Of a DNA stretch of 64,000 nucleotides, positions 53,285 to 62,445 are shown in pieces. The stretch comes from an uncultured Sphingobacteriales bacterium (GTDB lineage Bacteria > Bacteroidota > Bacteroidia > Chitinophagales > Chitinophagaceae), in contig CALMQS010000038.1 of the NCBI GenBank assembly GCA_937871285.1, positions 1 through 64,000 of the forward strand, given 5' to 3'. The translations under genes and the position numbers were made by a program. Numbering within the stretch: the first letter of the stretch is position 1; each line of letters opens with the position of its first letter. The notes below the pieces were generated by a model. It was not told where the DNA came from. It was given only the letters and a program-made list of their open reading frames with translations, and made no database searches.

Positions 53285-55408
53285 TTAATACCCGGCCTTC
53301 AACCGGGTGTCTTTTATGGTTGCGGCGTCTCTTAATGCCTGCATTACCGAATAGCTCATCGTTTGCCTCATTTGCATTGCCATAGCTTTTCGTTGTTCTT
53401 CCACATTTGCTGCATCATTGGGCAATGCAGCAATATTTTTTACCTGCACCACATATACACCTGTATTACCGGTCAGCGGCGGTGATACTTTTGACTGGTA
53501 ATTTTTATTCAGCGCAGCGCCTATTACAATCAGCTCATTGCCAAAGCCGGGTTTAAAATTATCGGCAAAACGTATACTATCTGCCTGCTGTACTTCCTGA
53601 CCGGTATTTTTTGCGGCTTCGTCAATAGTAGCATATGTGCCAAATTTTGTAACCAGCTGAGCCGCTTTCTTTTGATCCCGTAACCTGGGCTCTACCGTAA
53701 TTCTTGCTTCCGCGGCGGATTGCAGGCCTTCTTCCTTTTCGCCGGTAATAAGCGCCACTACGTATTGGTCGCCCACCGATACCGGATCGGAAACCGTTCC
53801 GGGTTTATTGCTGTATATCCATTTAATAAAAGCCCTGGATGGTCCAACTCCTATAACCTGGTAATCCATTTCTTTTACACTTTCTGCCAGGCGCTTATTA
53901 AGCTTTTCCTTTTGCACCGTTTCGTCAAAGGCTTTGGCGGTACGGCTTTGAGAAGCAAACTGCGTTGCTGCTGCCGACGCCGCACGATCTGTTTCCACAC
54001 TGGCTTCTATCGGCTTCGATAAATAGGCAATTTTATATGCCTGTTCAAAATTCTTCTGATCCTGGATCTCTATATAATGATACCCGTATTCTGTTTTAAC
54101 AACGCCTTTATCGCCTGTTTTTCCTTCAAAGCAAAAATCATTAAAGGCTTTTACCATTTGCCCGTTAGGGAAATAACCCAAATTGCCAAACACCGGTTTC
54201 GAACCCTGGTCATCAGAATATTGGGTAACCAGTATCTCAAAAGAGGCGCCACCGGCTATAGCCTGCTGTATACTGTCTATTCTTTTTTTGGCAACAGAGT
54301 CGGGCAGCGTTGGCTGCCCCGTTTGCGGATCAATGGTGGCTATTAATATATGACGGGCTTTTACGGAATCGGGCAGCACTTTTGATCCGATCATTCGGGC
54401 AACAACAATGGAATTACCATCATAATAGGGACCATATAATTCTCCCGGAGCTAAACTAAACAAAGCATCCTTAACGGGTATCTGTATCCGGCTTTTGCTC
54501 ATGTATCCGTCAAAGAATGGCGACTTGGTTCCCTGCCTGGTAACAAAAACACCCGGGTCTTCCGCTTCGCTAAAAGGTTTTTTGAGCTCCTCCATTTTGT
54601 TCCACAAATTCAGGCTGTCTTCTTTATTAGGCGCCGCATTAAATAACACATAGGCAATGCTGCGGCTTCTCTCCTGCTTGAAATTGTTTTTATGCTTTTG
54701 GATATAATCGTTGATCTCGGCATCAGTAACTTTTACGGCCGAATCGGCAACGGTTGAATAAGACAAACCCACAAAAGAAATATCGGCTACCTGGCCTGCT
54801 ACTGCATTTTGTTTTTCAATTAACCATTTTGGTATATACGTACCGTTAGTATAAATGCTCATCAGCTTTCTTTGTATCTGGCTCAGCACAATAGGATCAA
54901 TAAGCTGATCATGCACCTGGCGCAATTGAACGGCATCCTTGCTTCTTTGTAATGTTTTAAACGCATTACGCGCCGCTTCAATATTATATACGCCGGTTTG
55001 CGGGTCGGTAAACTGTTGCTTAAATTCCTGGGGGGCATCTTCACTAAACAACAAATCGGTAAACTCTTTCGATGTAAAATCTATACCCAGTTTCGCCGCT
55101 TCTGCGGTTACCAGTTCTTTACTGATCAAACCGTTCCATATCTGGTTTTGAATTTCCTGACGCATAGATTCATCTACCCGGTAGCCCTGCGACTGGTATT
55201 GCGTTTCCATTGTTCTCGTTCTTTCATCAAAATCTTCCTTTCCGATTTTAACGCCGTTTACTTTTCCAATTGTAGAAGAAGGTCCTGAAAACATCCGGCC
55301 GGCTCCTCCTACAAAAGCGTCCTGAACTACAAAAGCAATTAAACTGACCCCTATGACCCCAAACACAAAAACAGCAGCTTTGTCGCGAATCGTCTGAATA
55401 ATAGACAT
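53285..55408 (-). CDS. PpiD-like peptidylprolyl isomerase
   Basis: Inner-membrane-anchored periplasmic folding helper. One N-terminal helix (about 13-33, AVFVFGVIGVSLIAFVV), a SurA_N-type chaperone domain (about 45-230), a parvulin domain (about 345-455; VKARHILIA, GASFEILVTQYSDDQGSK, GNLGYFPNGQMVKAFNDFCF) and a long C-terminal chaperone part. 707 residues from the ATG at 55408, the start chosen because it gives MSIIQTIRDKAAVFVFG; the upstream in-frame extension reaches back into the origin-like gap and is rejected. A TATTTTTG -7 element lies 30 bases upstream. Confidence 0.92.
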   Translation of the reverse strand: MSIIQTIRDKAAVFVFGVIGVSLIAFVVQDAFVGGAGRMFSGPSSTIGKVNGVKIGKEDFDERTRTMETQYQSQGYRVDESMRQEIQNQIWNGLISKELVTAEAAKLGIDFTSKEFTDLLFSEDAPQEFKQQFTDPQTGVYNIEAARNAFKTLQRSKDAVQLRQVHDQLIDPIVLSQIQRKLMSIYTNGTYIPKWLIEKQNAVAGQVADISFVGLSYSTVADSAVKVTDAEINDYIQKHKNNFKQERSRSIAYVLFNAAPNKEDSLNLWNKMEELKKPFSEAEDPGVFVTRQGTKSPFFDGYMSKSRIQIPVKDALFSLAPGELYGPYYDGNSIVVARMIGSKVLPDSVKARHILIATIDPQTGQPTLPDSVAKKRIDSIQQAIAGGASFEILVTQYSDDQGSKPVFGNLGYFPNGQMVKAFNDFCFEGKTGDKGVVKTEYGYHYIEIQDQKNFEQAYKIAYLSKPIEASVETDRAASAAATQFASQSRTAKAFDETVQKEKLNKRLAESVKEMDYQVIGVGPSRAFIKWIYSNKPGTVSDPVSVGDQYVVALITGEKEEGLQSAAEARITVEPRLRDQKKAAQLVTKFGTYATIDEAAKNTGQEVQQADSIRFADNFKPGFGNELIVIGAALNKNYQSKVSPPLTGNTGVYVVQVKNIAALPNDAANVEEQRKAMAMQMRQTMSYSVMQALRDAATIKDTRLKAGY

Positions 55409-55437
55409 ATAATATTGAGTGTATTTTTTATGGACGG

Positions 55438-55445
55438 CAAAAATA
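55438..55445 (-). promoter_or_regulatory. -7 promoter element of the PpiD-like gene
   Basis: On the minus strand TATTTTTG fits TAnnTTTG, 29 bases before the ATG. It lies at the edge of the origin-like region. Confidence 0.4.
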
Positions 55446-55458
55446 GGGTAATATACGT

Positions 55459-55972
55459 TTATCAACAAATTGTGGAAAACCATCGTAAAGCGGTATCCCG
55501 CTGCTTTTCTAAAAGTGGATATCTCTTTGCAAAACAAAAACAATAAAAAAGAGCGGAACTACGTTTATAGCAATGCACAGCCATTTGTTAATAGTGTTCC
55601 TTTTCTGTGGAAAAGCCCGGCTTTCCTTCTTTTTTTATGTGCTGTTCCGGGCAACAGATTATTTTGGAATTCTCCTTCTTTTTTACCGTACCGGAACAAG
55701 GGTTAATAAAAGGAACTTCACCACAGCTTATGCACAGCATTTTATAGAAAAATAATCAAAAAGTTTTCCGCAGCCTTAATCATTCAACATTGTGCATAAG
55801 GTATTAAAAATACTTGCTCCCTCTTACTTTCCTGTTGTTGATAGCCTGTGAATGAAAGTGTATAAAGTATTAGTTTTAACTTTGACAAGAAAAGGGTTTA
55901 CTTATGTTTCCCCATATTCACAGCCGTAATAGTAATAGGGCTTTTAAATAAATAATTAATTATTATTAAATA
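55459..55972. other. Candidate chromosomal replication origin (oriC)
   Basis: Four perfect matches to the DnaA box TTWTNCACA: 55471-55479 and 55606-55614 (both TTTTCCACA on the minus strand), 55728-55736 (TTATGCACA, plus) and 55791-55799 (TTATGCACA, minus). One-mismatch boxes: 55459-55467, 55764-55772, 55847-55855 (minus) and 55914-55922. A 31-base pure A/T run (55942-55972) could be the unwinding element. mnmG lies about 1 kb away and two parS-like sites 3-4 kb away. dnaA is not in the window, so experimental or skew evidence is needed to settle it. Confidence 0.6.
55877..55884 (+). promoter_or_regulatory. -7 promoter element of nadA
   Basis: TAACTTTG fits TAnnTTTG and lies 90 bases before the nadA ATG, inside the origin-like region. 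Confidence 0.35.
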
Positions 55973-55974
55973 CT

Positions 55975-56985
55975 ATGGCAGTAATTAACATTGACGAAGC
56001 AAAGCAAAATGTACAGCGGGTAGGTTTTTTAGATGTTGATATTGATCCCCGTTTAGATTTGTTTAAGGAGATAGAAAGATTAAAGCGGGAAAAGAATGCT
56101 GTAATACTGGCGCATTACTACCAGGAACCGGATATACAGGATGTAGCGGATTATATAGGAGACAGCTTGGGACTGGCACAGCAGGCGGAGAAAACTACTG
56201 CCGACATTATTGTTTTTGCCGGCGTTCATTTCATGGCTGAAACGGCAAAGATTTTGAATCCGCATAAAAAAGTTCTACTACCCGATCTAAAAGCAGGCTG
56301 CTCTTTATCTGATTCGGCGCCACCACCTTTGTTTAAAAAGTTCAAGGATGAACACCCTGGTCATATCGTAATTTCCTATATTAACTGTTCGGCGGGTATA
56401 AAAGCACTGAGTGATATTATCTGCACTTCTTCCAATGCGCGGCAAATAGTGGAGAGCCTGCCGCAGGAGCAAAAAATAATTTTTGCCCCGGACAGAAACC
56501 TGGGTGCTTATATTAATAAAAAATCGGGCAGGAACATGGTGCTATGGGATGGGGCTTGTATGGTGCATGAAATTTTCAGCAGGGAAAAGATCACTAAATT
56601 AAAAGTGAGATATCCTGATGCTAAAGTGATCGCTCATCCGGAATGTGAAGAAGTAGTGTTACAGTTAGCGGATTTTATTGGATCCACTACACAACTGCTT
56701 AAGTTTTCGGAAAAAGATGAAGCAAAAGAATTTATTGTAGCCACGGAAACGGGCATCCTGCACCAGATGCAAAAAAATTCACCCGGAAAATTATTTATTC
56801 CTGCACCGCCCGATAACAGTTGTGCCTGCAATGATTGTCCGCATATGAAGCTTAATACGCTGGAAAAATTGTATTTGTGCATGGAGTATGAGTTGCCGGA
56901 GCTAACAATGGAAGAAGATTTAAGGATTGCCGCATTAAAACCAATAAGGCGAATGCTGGAGATAAGTGCTTCCTTAGGCTTGTAG
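55975..56985 (+). CDS. nadA: Quinolinate synthase
   Basis: [4Fe-4S] enzyme that condenses iminoaspartate (from NadB) with dihydroxyacetone phosphate to quinolinate in NAD synthesis. Conserved [20 protein letters not shown] at 43-62. The three cluster ligands are Cys109 (KAGCSLSD), Cys195 (DGACMVHE) and Cys288 ([10 protein letters not shown]). 336 residues is typical of the long bacterial form. It faces away from the origin-like gap. nadB is at 18-20 kb and nadD at 60 kb. Confidence 0.96.
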   Translation: MAVINIDEAKQNVQRVGFLDVDIDPRLDLFKEIERLKREKNAVILAHYYQEPDIQDVADYIGDSLGLAQQAEKTTADIIVFAGVHFMAETAKILNPHKKVLLPDLKAGCSLSDSAPPPLFKKFKDEHPGHIVISYINCSAGIKALSDIICTSSNARQIVESLPQEQKIIFAPDRNLGAYINKKSGRNMVLWDGACMVHEIFSREKITKLKVRYPDAKVIAHPECEEVVLQLADFIGSTTQLLKFSEKDEAKEFIVATETGILHQMQKNSPGKLFIPAPPDNSCACNDCPHMKLNTLEKLYLCMEYELPELTMEEDLRIAALKPIRRMLEISASLGL

Positions 56986-57008
56986 ATGCCTCTTTAAGCG
57001 CTTTAAAA

Positions 57009-58877
57009 CTATCTGCCCATATACACCATCAAAATTTGCACATCGCTGGGATTGACCCCTGAAATGCGTGAGGCCTGACCGATGGTTCTGGGCTTAACAG
57101 AAAGGAACTTTTGCTTAGCTTCCGCAGAAAGGGCGGAAATATGGCTGTAATTGAAGTTTTCAGGGATCATCAGGTCCTCTAATTTGCTCATTTTTAAAAC
57201 CAGTTCCTTTTCTTTTTCTATATAAATATTATACTTAATTTGAATTTCAGCTTCTTCTAATGCTTCCCGGGTGCTGTTGCCAAGGGCTTCCGATAATTTT
57301 GGAAGGGTGCCCTGCAGTTCATTTAAACTGATACCCGGACGCAATAGCAACTGTGCTGCTTTTTGTTTTTGGGTGATAGGGGAAGTAGAAATAGTGGTAA
57401 GATAATCATTTACCTCATTTGGTTCAACAGATAATGAATTAATTATATTTGTAATATTAATAACAGCGTCTCTTTTTTCTTCCAACATTTTCATTCTTTC
57501 TCCGGAAGCTAACCCTAATGCGTATGATTTTTCAGTGAGTCGCAGATCAGCATTATCCTGGCGAAGCAAAGTCCTGAATTCTGCCCGGCTAGTAAACATA
57601 CGATAAGGTTCCTCTGTTCCTTTGCTGATGAGGTCATCAATGAGCACGCCAATATAAGCATCGCTTCTTTTAAGAATAAAAGGTGCTTTTTGCTGTGCGG
57701 CAAGATGTGCGTTCATTCCGGCCATGAGCCCCTGGCAGGCAGCTTCTTCATAACCGGTGGTACCGTTAATTTGCCCGGCAAAAAAGAGGTTTTTTATGCG
57801 TTTGGTTTCTAAAGAATAATGAAGCTGTGTAGGTGGAAAATAGTCGTACTCTATGGCGTAACCCGGACGAAACATCTTAGCTTTTTCAAACCCGGGGATC
57901 ATGCGAATAGCCTGAAGCTGCACTTCTTCCGGTAAGGAAGTAGAAAAGCCGTTTACATATATTTCTATGGTATTCCAGCCTTCGGGTTCTACAAAAATCT
58001 GGTGCCTGTCCTTGTCTGCAAAGCGGTTTACTTTATCTTCTATGCTGGGGCAGTACCTGGGACCAACGCCTTCAATTCTGCCTGCGTACATGGGGCTTCT
58101 GTCGAACCCTGTTTTGAGTATATCGTGTACTGTTTGGTTGGTATAAGTGATCCAGCAGCTTTTTTGCTGTTCGGGAGTAATTTTAGGAAGTGGCAAAAAA
58201 CTAAAGCCGCTTATTGTTTCATCGCCTTTCTGTTCTTCCATTTTAGAGTAATCAAGGCTTCTTCCATCTACACGGGGTGGCGTTCCTGTTTTCAGCCTGT
58301 CACTTTCAAAGCCCAAGGCTACTAATTGTTCGGTTATGCCTGTTGCTGCTTTTTCCGCTACCCTTCCCCCACCAAATCTTTTTTCACCAACATGAATGAT
58401 ACCATTTAAAAAAGTGCCATTGGTGAGCACAACCGTGGTAGCTTTTATTTCATGTCCCATGCCGGTAACTACACCTAAGCAACGGTTATCTTTAACGAGC
58501 AGACCTTTAACCATATCCTGGTAAAAATCTATGTTTGGTGTTTGTTCCAGCATTGTTCTCCATTTCTGAGAGAAGAGCATGCGGTCGCTTTGAGCCCGCG
58601 GACTCCACATTGCGGGCCCCTTGGATTTGTTCAGCATTCTGAACTGTATCATGGTGGTATCGGTAACGATTCCCGAATACCCTCCTAAGGCATCAATTTC
58701 TCTCACAATCTGGCCCTTGGCTATTCCACCCATAGCGGGGTTACAGCTCATTTGCGCGATTGTTTGCAAATTCATGGTAACCAGTAAAACCTTGCTGCCC
58801 ATATTGGCTGCTGCTGCTGCTGCTTCACAACCTGCATGACCTGCACCTACAACAATAACATCATATACTGAAAACAT
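57009..58877 (-). CDS. mnmG: tRNA uridine-34 modification enzyme MnmG (GidA)
   Basis: FAD protein that with MnmE installs the carboxymethylaminomethyl group at the wobble uridine of several tRNAs. FAD motif VIVVGAGHAGCEAAAAAANMG-like (about 7-25), CNPAMGGIAKGQ, LTNGTFLNG, TGTPPRVDGRSLDYS, FFAGQINGTTGYEEAACQG, and FTSRAEFRTLLRQDNADLRL, with a C-terminal helical MnmE-binding domain. 622 residues, full length. mnmG is a frequent origin neighbour in bacteria. mnmD, for the last step of the same type of modification, begins at 63470. Confidence 0.97.
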   Translation of the reverse strand: MFSVYDVIVVGAGHAGCEAAAAAANMGSKVLLVTMNLQTIAQMSCNPAMGGIAKGQIVREIDALGGYSGIVTDTTMIQFRMLNKSKGPAMWSPRAQSDRMLFSQKWRTMLEQTPNIDFYQDMVKGLLVKDNRCLGVVTGMGHEIKATTVVLTNGTFLNGIIHVGEKRFGGGRVAEKAATGITEQLVALGFESDRLKTGTPPRVDGRSLDYSKMEEQKGDETISGFSFLPLPKITPEQQKSCWITYTNQTVHDILKTGFDRSPMYAGRIEGVGPRYCPSIEDKVNRFADKDRHQIFVEPEGWNTIEIYVNGFSTSLPEEVQLQAIRMIPGFEKAKMFRPGYAIEYDYFPPTQLHYSLETKRIKNLFFAGQINGTTGYEEAACQGLMAGMNAHLAAQQKAPFILKRSDAYIGVLIDDLISKGTEEPYRMFTSRAEFRTLLRQDNADLRLTEKSYALGLASGERMKMLEEKRDAVINITNIINSLSVEPNEVNDYLTTISTSPITQKQKAAQLLLRPGISLNELQGTLPKLSEALGNSTREALEEAEIQIKYNIYIEKEKELVLKMSKLEDLMIPENFNYSHISALSAEAKQKFLSVKPRTIGQASRISGVNPSDVQILMVYMGR

Positions 58878-58881
58878 GCGG

Positions 58882-58889
58882 CAAAATTA
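58882..58889 (-). promoter_or_regulatory. -7 promoter element of mnmG
   Basis: On the minus strand TAATTTTG fits TAnnTTTG, only four bases before the mnmG ATG. Confidence 0.4.
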
Positions 58890-58949
58890 CGGTAGCGGAA
58901 AATAAAATGCTTTTTTATTTAGAGGGATCAATTGATATATGATAACAGT

Positions 58950-58963
58950 GTTTCACGTGGAAC
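58950..58963. other. parS-like ParB-binding site 1
   Basis: GTTTCACGTGGAAC matches the bacterial parS consensus GTTYCACGTGRAAC at all 14 positions. It lies in the 93-base gap between mnmG and the CAP gene. Such sites cluster near chromosome origins. Confidence 0.7.
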
Positions 58964-58970
58964 GATGGTA

Positions 58971-59636
58971 TTAATTGCAGGAAAAATTCTGAACCATAAA
59001 GAACTGGTTTATTTTTCCTTTTATTGGGTAAAAGGACACGGCTATACTTTTCATGCCTGGATCTAATATATTTTTGCGGTGCCCCAGGCTTTTTACTCCT
59101 GTATCAATAAGGAGGAAAATAACAGATTGCAAACCGTTTTCTTTTCCTTCATACACATTTTCAGAAACGCATTCAAAATAGCCAAAGCTGTTCATGCGTT
59201 CCTGGAATAATTTCCCTTTGGAGGAATTGTGCGAAATGGTCATTTTGTTAGAGCCAAGGTCTTTGGCATGATTAGCGGCTACCTGATATAATTTTTCAGA
59301 TGGTTTTATTAGAGACAAAGGAGCTAATGCAGATAATTCGGCGATAAGGGAGCGGGTATAGCTGTTTTTTACTTCCGGAAATTGTTCTAAAAAGGGGTAT
59401 AGAATGTTGTTTAAAAAATCCCTGGGACGGCTTCTTACCATATTAACCCAGTATACTGCTTCTTTTTCTTCTTTTGAAAGCGAAGCATATCCGCTACTGG
59501 CAGCTAACCAGTTTTCAACCATCGTATCTTTTAAATGACTAATAATGAATGGTTTGTCAGTTAAAACAATAGAACCCTGTCCAAAACCAGAGACACAAAA
59601 AAAGGAAACAATAATAATAAGCAAAAAACGTTTCAC
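58971..59636 (-). CDS. Exported CAP (SCP/PR1) domain protein
   Basis: 221 residues. Signal peptide 1-20 (ending GFGQ). CAP domain about 65-215 with HAKDLGSNK, MTISHNSSKG, SENVYEG and the closing LGHRKNILDPGMKSIAVSFY, which supply the family's cavity His and Glu residues. Bacterial CAP proteins have poorly known roles in the envelope. The start is a GTG at 59636 that lies inside the second parS-like site, and the reading frame overlaps the stop of ybeY by four bases (GTGA). Confidence 0.85.
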   Translation of the reverse strand: MKRFLLIIIVSFFCVSGFGQGSIVLTDKPFIISHLKDTMVENWLAASSGYASLSKEEKEAVYWVNMVRSRPRDFLNNILYPFLEQFPEVKNSYTRSLIAELSALAPLSLIKPSEKLYQVAANHAKDLGSNKMTISHNSSKGKLFQERMNSFGYFECVSENVYEGKENGLQSVIFLLIDTGVKSLGHRKNILDPGMKSIAVSFYPIKGKINQFFMVQNFSCN

Positions 59637-59643
59637 GTGGAAC
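59630..59643. other. parS-like ParB-binding site 2
   Basis: An identical GTTTCACGTGGAAC, 680 bases from site 1. It contains the stop codon of ybeY and the GTG start of the CAP gene, so it is embedded in coding DNA. Confidence 0.7.
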
Positions 59644-60076
59644 GGTATTTATTTTTGTTGAAATACAACTGCAATAAACGATCTTCTTTTCTTCTCATGT
59701 CTTCTTTTTCGCTTTTTAACTTATCCTTATGTCCGCACAGGTGTAAAATGCCGTGAAAAATCACCCGGTGTATTTCTTCTTTAAAGCTGGTGTGCATTAA
59801 CCGGGCATTCTCCTTAACCCTTTCTATGCTGATATATATTTCTCCTTCAATATTGTTTTCCGTTCCCAGGTTAAATGTTATAATATCGGTGTAATAATCA
59901 TGTTGTAAATATTGCCGGTTGATGGCTAATAAATATGCATCAGAACAAAATATGCATTGAAGAGAAACCATTTTTTTCTTTTCGGCCTTGAAGATGTTAC
60001 GGATAAATATTTTTAGGTCTTTTCTGCTTTTTAGCGCAAATTGCCGGTATGGGAAATAAAAGTTAATAACAGGCAT
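59633..60076 (-). CDS. ybeY: Endoribonuclease YbeY
   Basis: Zinc metallo-RNase for 16S rRNA 3' maturation and ribosome quality control. The zinc motif HGILHLCGH (about 104-112, the HGxLHLxGxDH type) is present, followed by the Lys/Glu-rich tail typical of YbeY. The usual Asp-His after the motif reads HK here. 147 residues, start ATG 60076 (an in-frame TTG precedes it). A divergent promoter pair separates it from feoA. Confidence 0.9.
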   Translation of the reverse strand: MPVINFYFPYRQFALKSRKDLKIFIRNIFKAEKKKMVSLQCIFCSDAYLLAINRQYLQHDYYTDIITFNLGTENNIEGEIYISIERVKENARLMHTSFKEEIHRVIFHGILHLCGHKDKLKSEKEDMRRKEDRLLQLYFNKNKYRST

Positions 60077-60111
60077 CAATAATCCTTTTCCGAAAATCGT
60101 AAATAATGCTG

Positions 60112-60131
60112 CAAAACTACCAATAGATTTG
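60112..60131. promoter_or_regulatory. Divergent -7 elements of ybeY and feoA
   Basis: TAGTTTTG on the minus strand (60119-60112) serves ybeY, 35 bases from its ATG. TAGATTTG on the plus strand (60124-60131) serves the FeoA-like gene and ends seven bases before its ATG. Confidence 0.45.
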
Positions 60132-60138
60132 TTGATAT

Positions 60139-60378
60139 ATGAAGAGACTTTCTGAAATAACGCCCGGTATTACCGTAATCATCAGGGAAGTAGAAAATGA
60201 TGAGCTGTTTTTGAAGCTTATGGAGATGGGCTTTATTCCGGGTGAAATGATCACTGTAGACCAGATAGCGCCGTTGGGAGATCCCATTTCAGTGTCGGTT
60301 GCGGGATATAGTTTAAGTTTGCGCTTAAATGAGGCTAAAAGTGTACTGGTAGAAGAGTTGATGATTAAAACAGCCTGA
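60139..60378 (+). CDS. FeoA-domain protein, stand-alone
   Basis: 79 residues forming one SH3-like FeoA domain: LSEITPGITVIIREV, LKLMEMGFIPGEMITVD and APLGDPISVSVAGYSLSLR. FeoA normally aids the ferrous iron importer FeoB, but no feoB is nearby. It may act with a distant FeoB or have another regulatory role. It is 12 bases upstream of nadD and probably co-transcribed. Confidence 0.88.
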   Translation: MKRLSEITPGITVIIREVENDELFLKLMEMGFIPGEMITVDQIAPLGDPISVSVAGYSLSLRLNEAKSVLVEELMIKTA

Positions 60379-60390
60379 TAGTATATTAGC

Positions 60391-60960
60391 ATGTATATAG
60401 GTTTGTATTTTGGATCGTTTAACCCTGTTCACCATGGGCATTTGATCATTGCAAGCTTCATTGCAGGCCATACGCCGCTCAACCAGGTTTGGTTTGTGGT
60501 TTCTCCTCAAAATCCTTTTAAAGTATCACATTCCCTGTTAAATGAATACCAGCGCCTGCATCTGGTTAGAACGGCCATAGAAGGAGAACCGAAGCTCCGC
60601 GCTTCCGATATTGAATTTCATTTGCCCAAACCCTCTTATACTATAGATACCTTAGCTTATCTGGAAGAGAAATATCCGCAGCATCGTTTTGCCGTTATTA
60701 TGGGCAGCGACAGCTTTCAAAACCTGCATAAGTGGAAGAATGCAGATGTGCTGATGCAGCGCTATCCTGTTTTTGTATATAAAAGAGCAGGCTTTGAGGT
60801 CTCCGCCGGACAATCGACTAATATTACTGTATTAGACGCTCCCCTGCTGCAAATTTCGGCTACCCAAATACGGGAGATGGTGCAACAGGGAAAATCTGTA
60901 CGGTACTTGGTTCCGGACAGTGTTAAAGAAGAAATAGAAAAAAATGGGTACTACAGATAA
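60391..60960 (+). CDS. nadD: Nicotinate-nucleotide adenylyltransferase
   Basis: Transfers AMP to nicotinate mononucleotide to give deamido-NAD, downstream of the NadA/NadB products. LYFGSFNPVHHGHLIIA at 5-21 carries the nucleotidyltransferase HxGH motif (His15, His17-type positions), and ISATQIREMVQQGKSVRYLV near the C-terminus is the ISxTxxR motif. 189 residues is standard. It starts 12 bases after the FeoA-like gene. Confidence 0.95.
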   Translation: MYIGLYFGSFNPVHHGHLIIASFIAGHTPLNQVWFVVSPQNPFKVSHSLLNEYQRLHLVRTAIEGEPKLRASDIEFHLPKPSYTIDTLAYLEEKYPQHRFAVIMGSDSFQNLHKWKNADVLMQRYPVFVYKRAGFEVSAGQSTNITVLDAPLLQISATQIREMVQQGKSVRYLVPDSVKEEIEKNGYYR

Positions 60961-60990
60961 AGTACGTTTAACTTAACGCTGCTTATTTTA

Positions 60991-62256
60991 TCAATGAAAA
61001 ATCAATCCAAGTACCAGGCATATCAATGCAATTACAGGGGCAGGCAGTTTGGTAAAAGTGAGCAGCAAAAATGTTCCGGCAATTACGCCAATATTTAAAA
61101 AGCTGGTGGTGGCTTCTTCGTTTACTTCAAAAAAAGAAATGTCTTTCATCAGGAAAAAAGCAGATGCCGCCATAATGCCTACTACGGCCGCGTTTATTCC
61201 TTTTAAGGAGCGGTAAATGGCCGGGTATTTTTTTAGATTGTGCCACACCGGGAAGAAAAACAATACCAGCAGGGCGCTGGGTAAAAAAATGCCAAAAGTA
61301 CCAATGGCACAGCCAATAGCCTGCATGCCGGGGCCTTCATTTTTTAGCGCCTCCCCTCCCACAAAAGCCGAAAAAGAAAAAGTAGGGCCGGGTATGGCTT
61401 TTACCATTCCCGCCCCGGTAAGAAATTCATTCTGGTCAATGCTGATCACGTTTTGATTTTTGAGCTGTACGCGCTGGGTTGCCGGACGAACCACGTATTG
61501 CTCATACATCATGGGCATCAGCACATCTCCCCCGCCAAAAACCATTCCGCCAAAACGATAGGTATTTTCAAAAAGATTAAAAGCCTTACGGTGCTGCCAT
61601 TCATTTTTGCGCGATAGCTCACTGAAAAATCCCGCAATAATAAATATTAAAAAAAATATTACTATATTACCCCATTTAACGGGTCTTGGCTCAATACTTA
61701 TTGTTTTGGAAGTCTTTTCCGTAAAATTGGTGATTAGTCCGCCCAGTAAAATAACTGCCGGAAAAATGACGGGTGAATTAAAAAGAAAATAAGTGGCGAT
61801 CATGGCGCCGGCCATAATGAGCCGGGCAATGCGGTTGCCAGAAACCAACGTATATGCCCTGAAGGCAGCAAAGGCCAGGAAGCCAACAGCCATTGGCTTT
61901 ATAAATTTAAACAGATCGTTTTGCAGCGTTGTTTTACCGGCAAAATCGAGGGCAAAAGAAAGCCCGCTCATGAGCAGGCAGGCGGGCAATATCCAAAGCA
62001 GCAACGTTAAAATGGCCAGGGGCAGCTTTCCTTTTTTATAACCTATGAGGGTAATGATTTGTGTAGAGGATGCGCCGGGAAGCAACTGGCAAAAGGCATT
62101 GTATTCCAGCAGTTCCTGCTCCGTTATGTCTTTTCTTTTGGCAACGAAAGTTTTCATCATCATTCCAAAATGGCCCTGCGCTCCCCCAAAAGCTGTTAAG
62201 CTATATAAAGTAACAGCCTTCAAAAAAGAGATATGCCGTAAAAGTTTCAAACTCAT
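60991..62256 (-). CDS. chrA: Chromate transporter ChrA
   Basis: Membrane protein of the CHR superfamily that exports chromate. 421 residues with two homologous halves: the first has [16 protein letters not shown] and LPGASSTQI, the second [16 protein letters not shown] and [18 protein letters not shown], each with about five or six helices. This is the full two-domain form. It stands alone. In a core region near an origin its role could be general anion export as well as metal resistance. Confidence 0.9.
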   Translation of the reverse strand: MSLKLLRHISFLKAVTLYSLTAFGGAQGHFGMMMKTFVAKRKDITEQELLEYNAFCQLLPGASSTQIITLIGYKKGKLPLAILTLLLWILPACLLMSGLSFALDFAGKTTLQNDLFKFIKPMAVGFLAFAAFRAYTLVSGNRIARLIMAGAMIATYFLFNSPVIFPAVILLGGLITNFTEKTSKTISIEPRPVKWGNIVIFFLIFIIAGFFSELSRKNEWQHRKAFNLFENTYRFGGMVFGGGDVLMPMMYEQYVVRPATQRVQLKNQNVISIDQNEFLTGAGMVKAIPGPTFSFSAFVGGEALKNEGPGMQAIGCAIGTFGIFLPSALLVLFFFPVWHNLKKYPAIYRSLKGINAAVVGIMAASAFFLMKDISFFEVNEEATTSFLNIGVIAGTFLLLTFTKLPAPVIALICLVLGLIFH

Positions 62257-62445
62257 CCTATAAGCATTAAAAGGTAACTACAGGAATATGCATAGCGGGA
62301 TTTTTAGCGTATTTTGAGTACCGAAGCGGAATTTTGCATGAAATTAGCATCAATTCTTTTAAAATTGTATTTCAGAGAAGAAAGCCCTGCCCATTGTGCT
62401 TATGAACAACTAAAGCCAGCTATATTTTGTTAAGTAAAAAACAGG

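Noticed and set aside
55409..55543. N-terminal extension of the PpiD-like protein
   Set aside because: It covers a promoter element and a DnaA box; the normal membrane-anchor start is at 55408.
62338..62433. 31-codon frame upstream of the universal stress gene
   Set aside because: No signal peptide, family or coding bias; chance open frame is likely.
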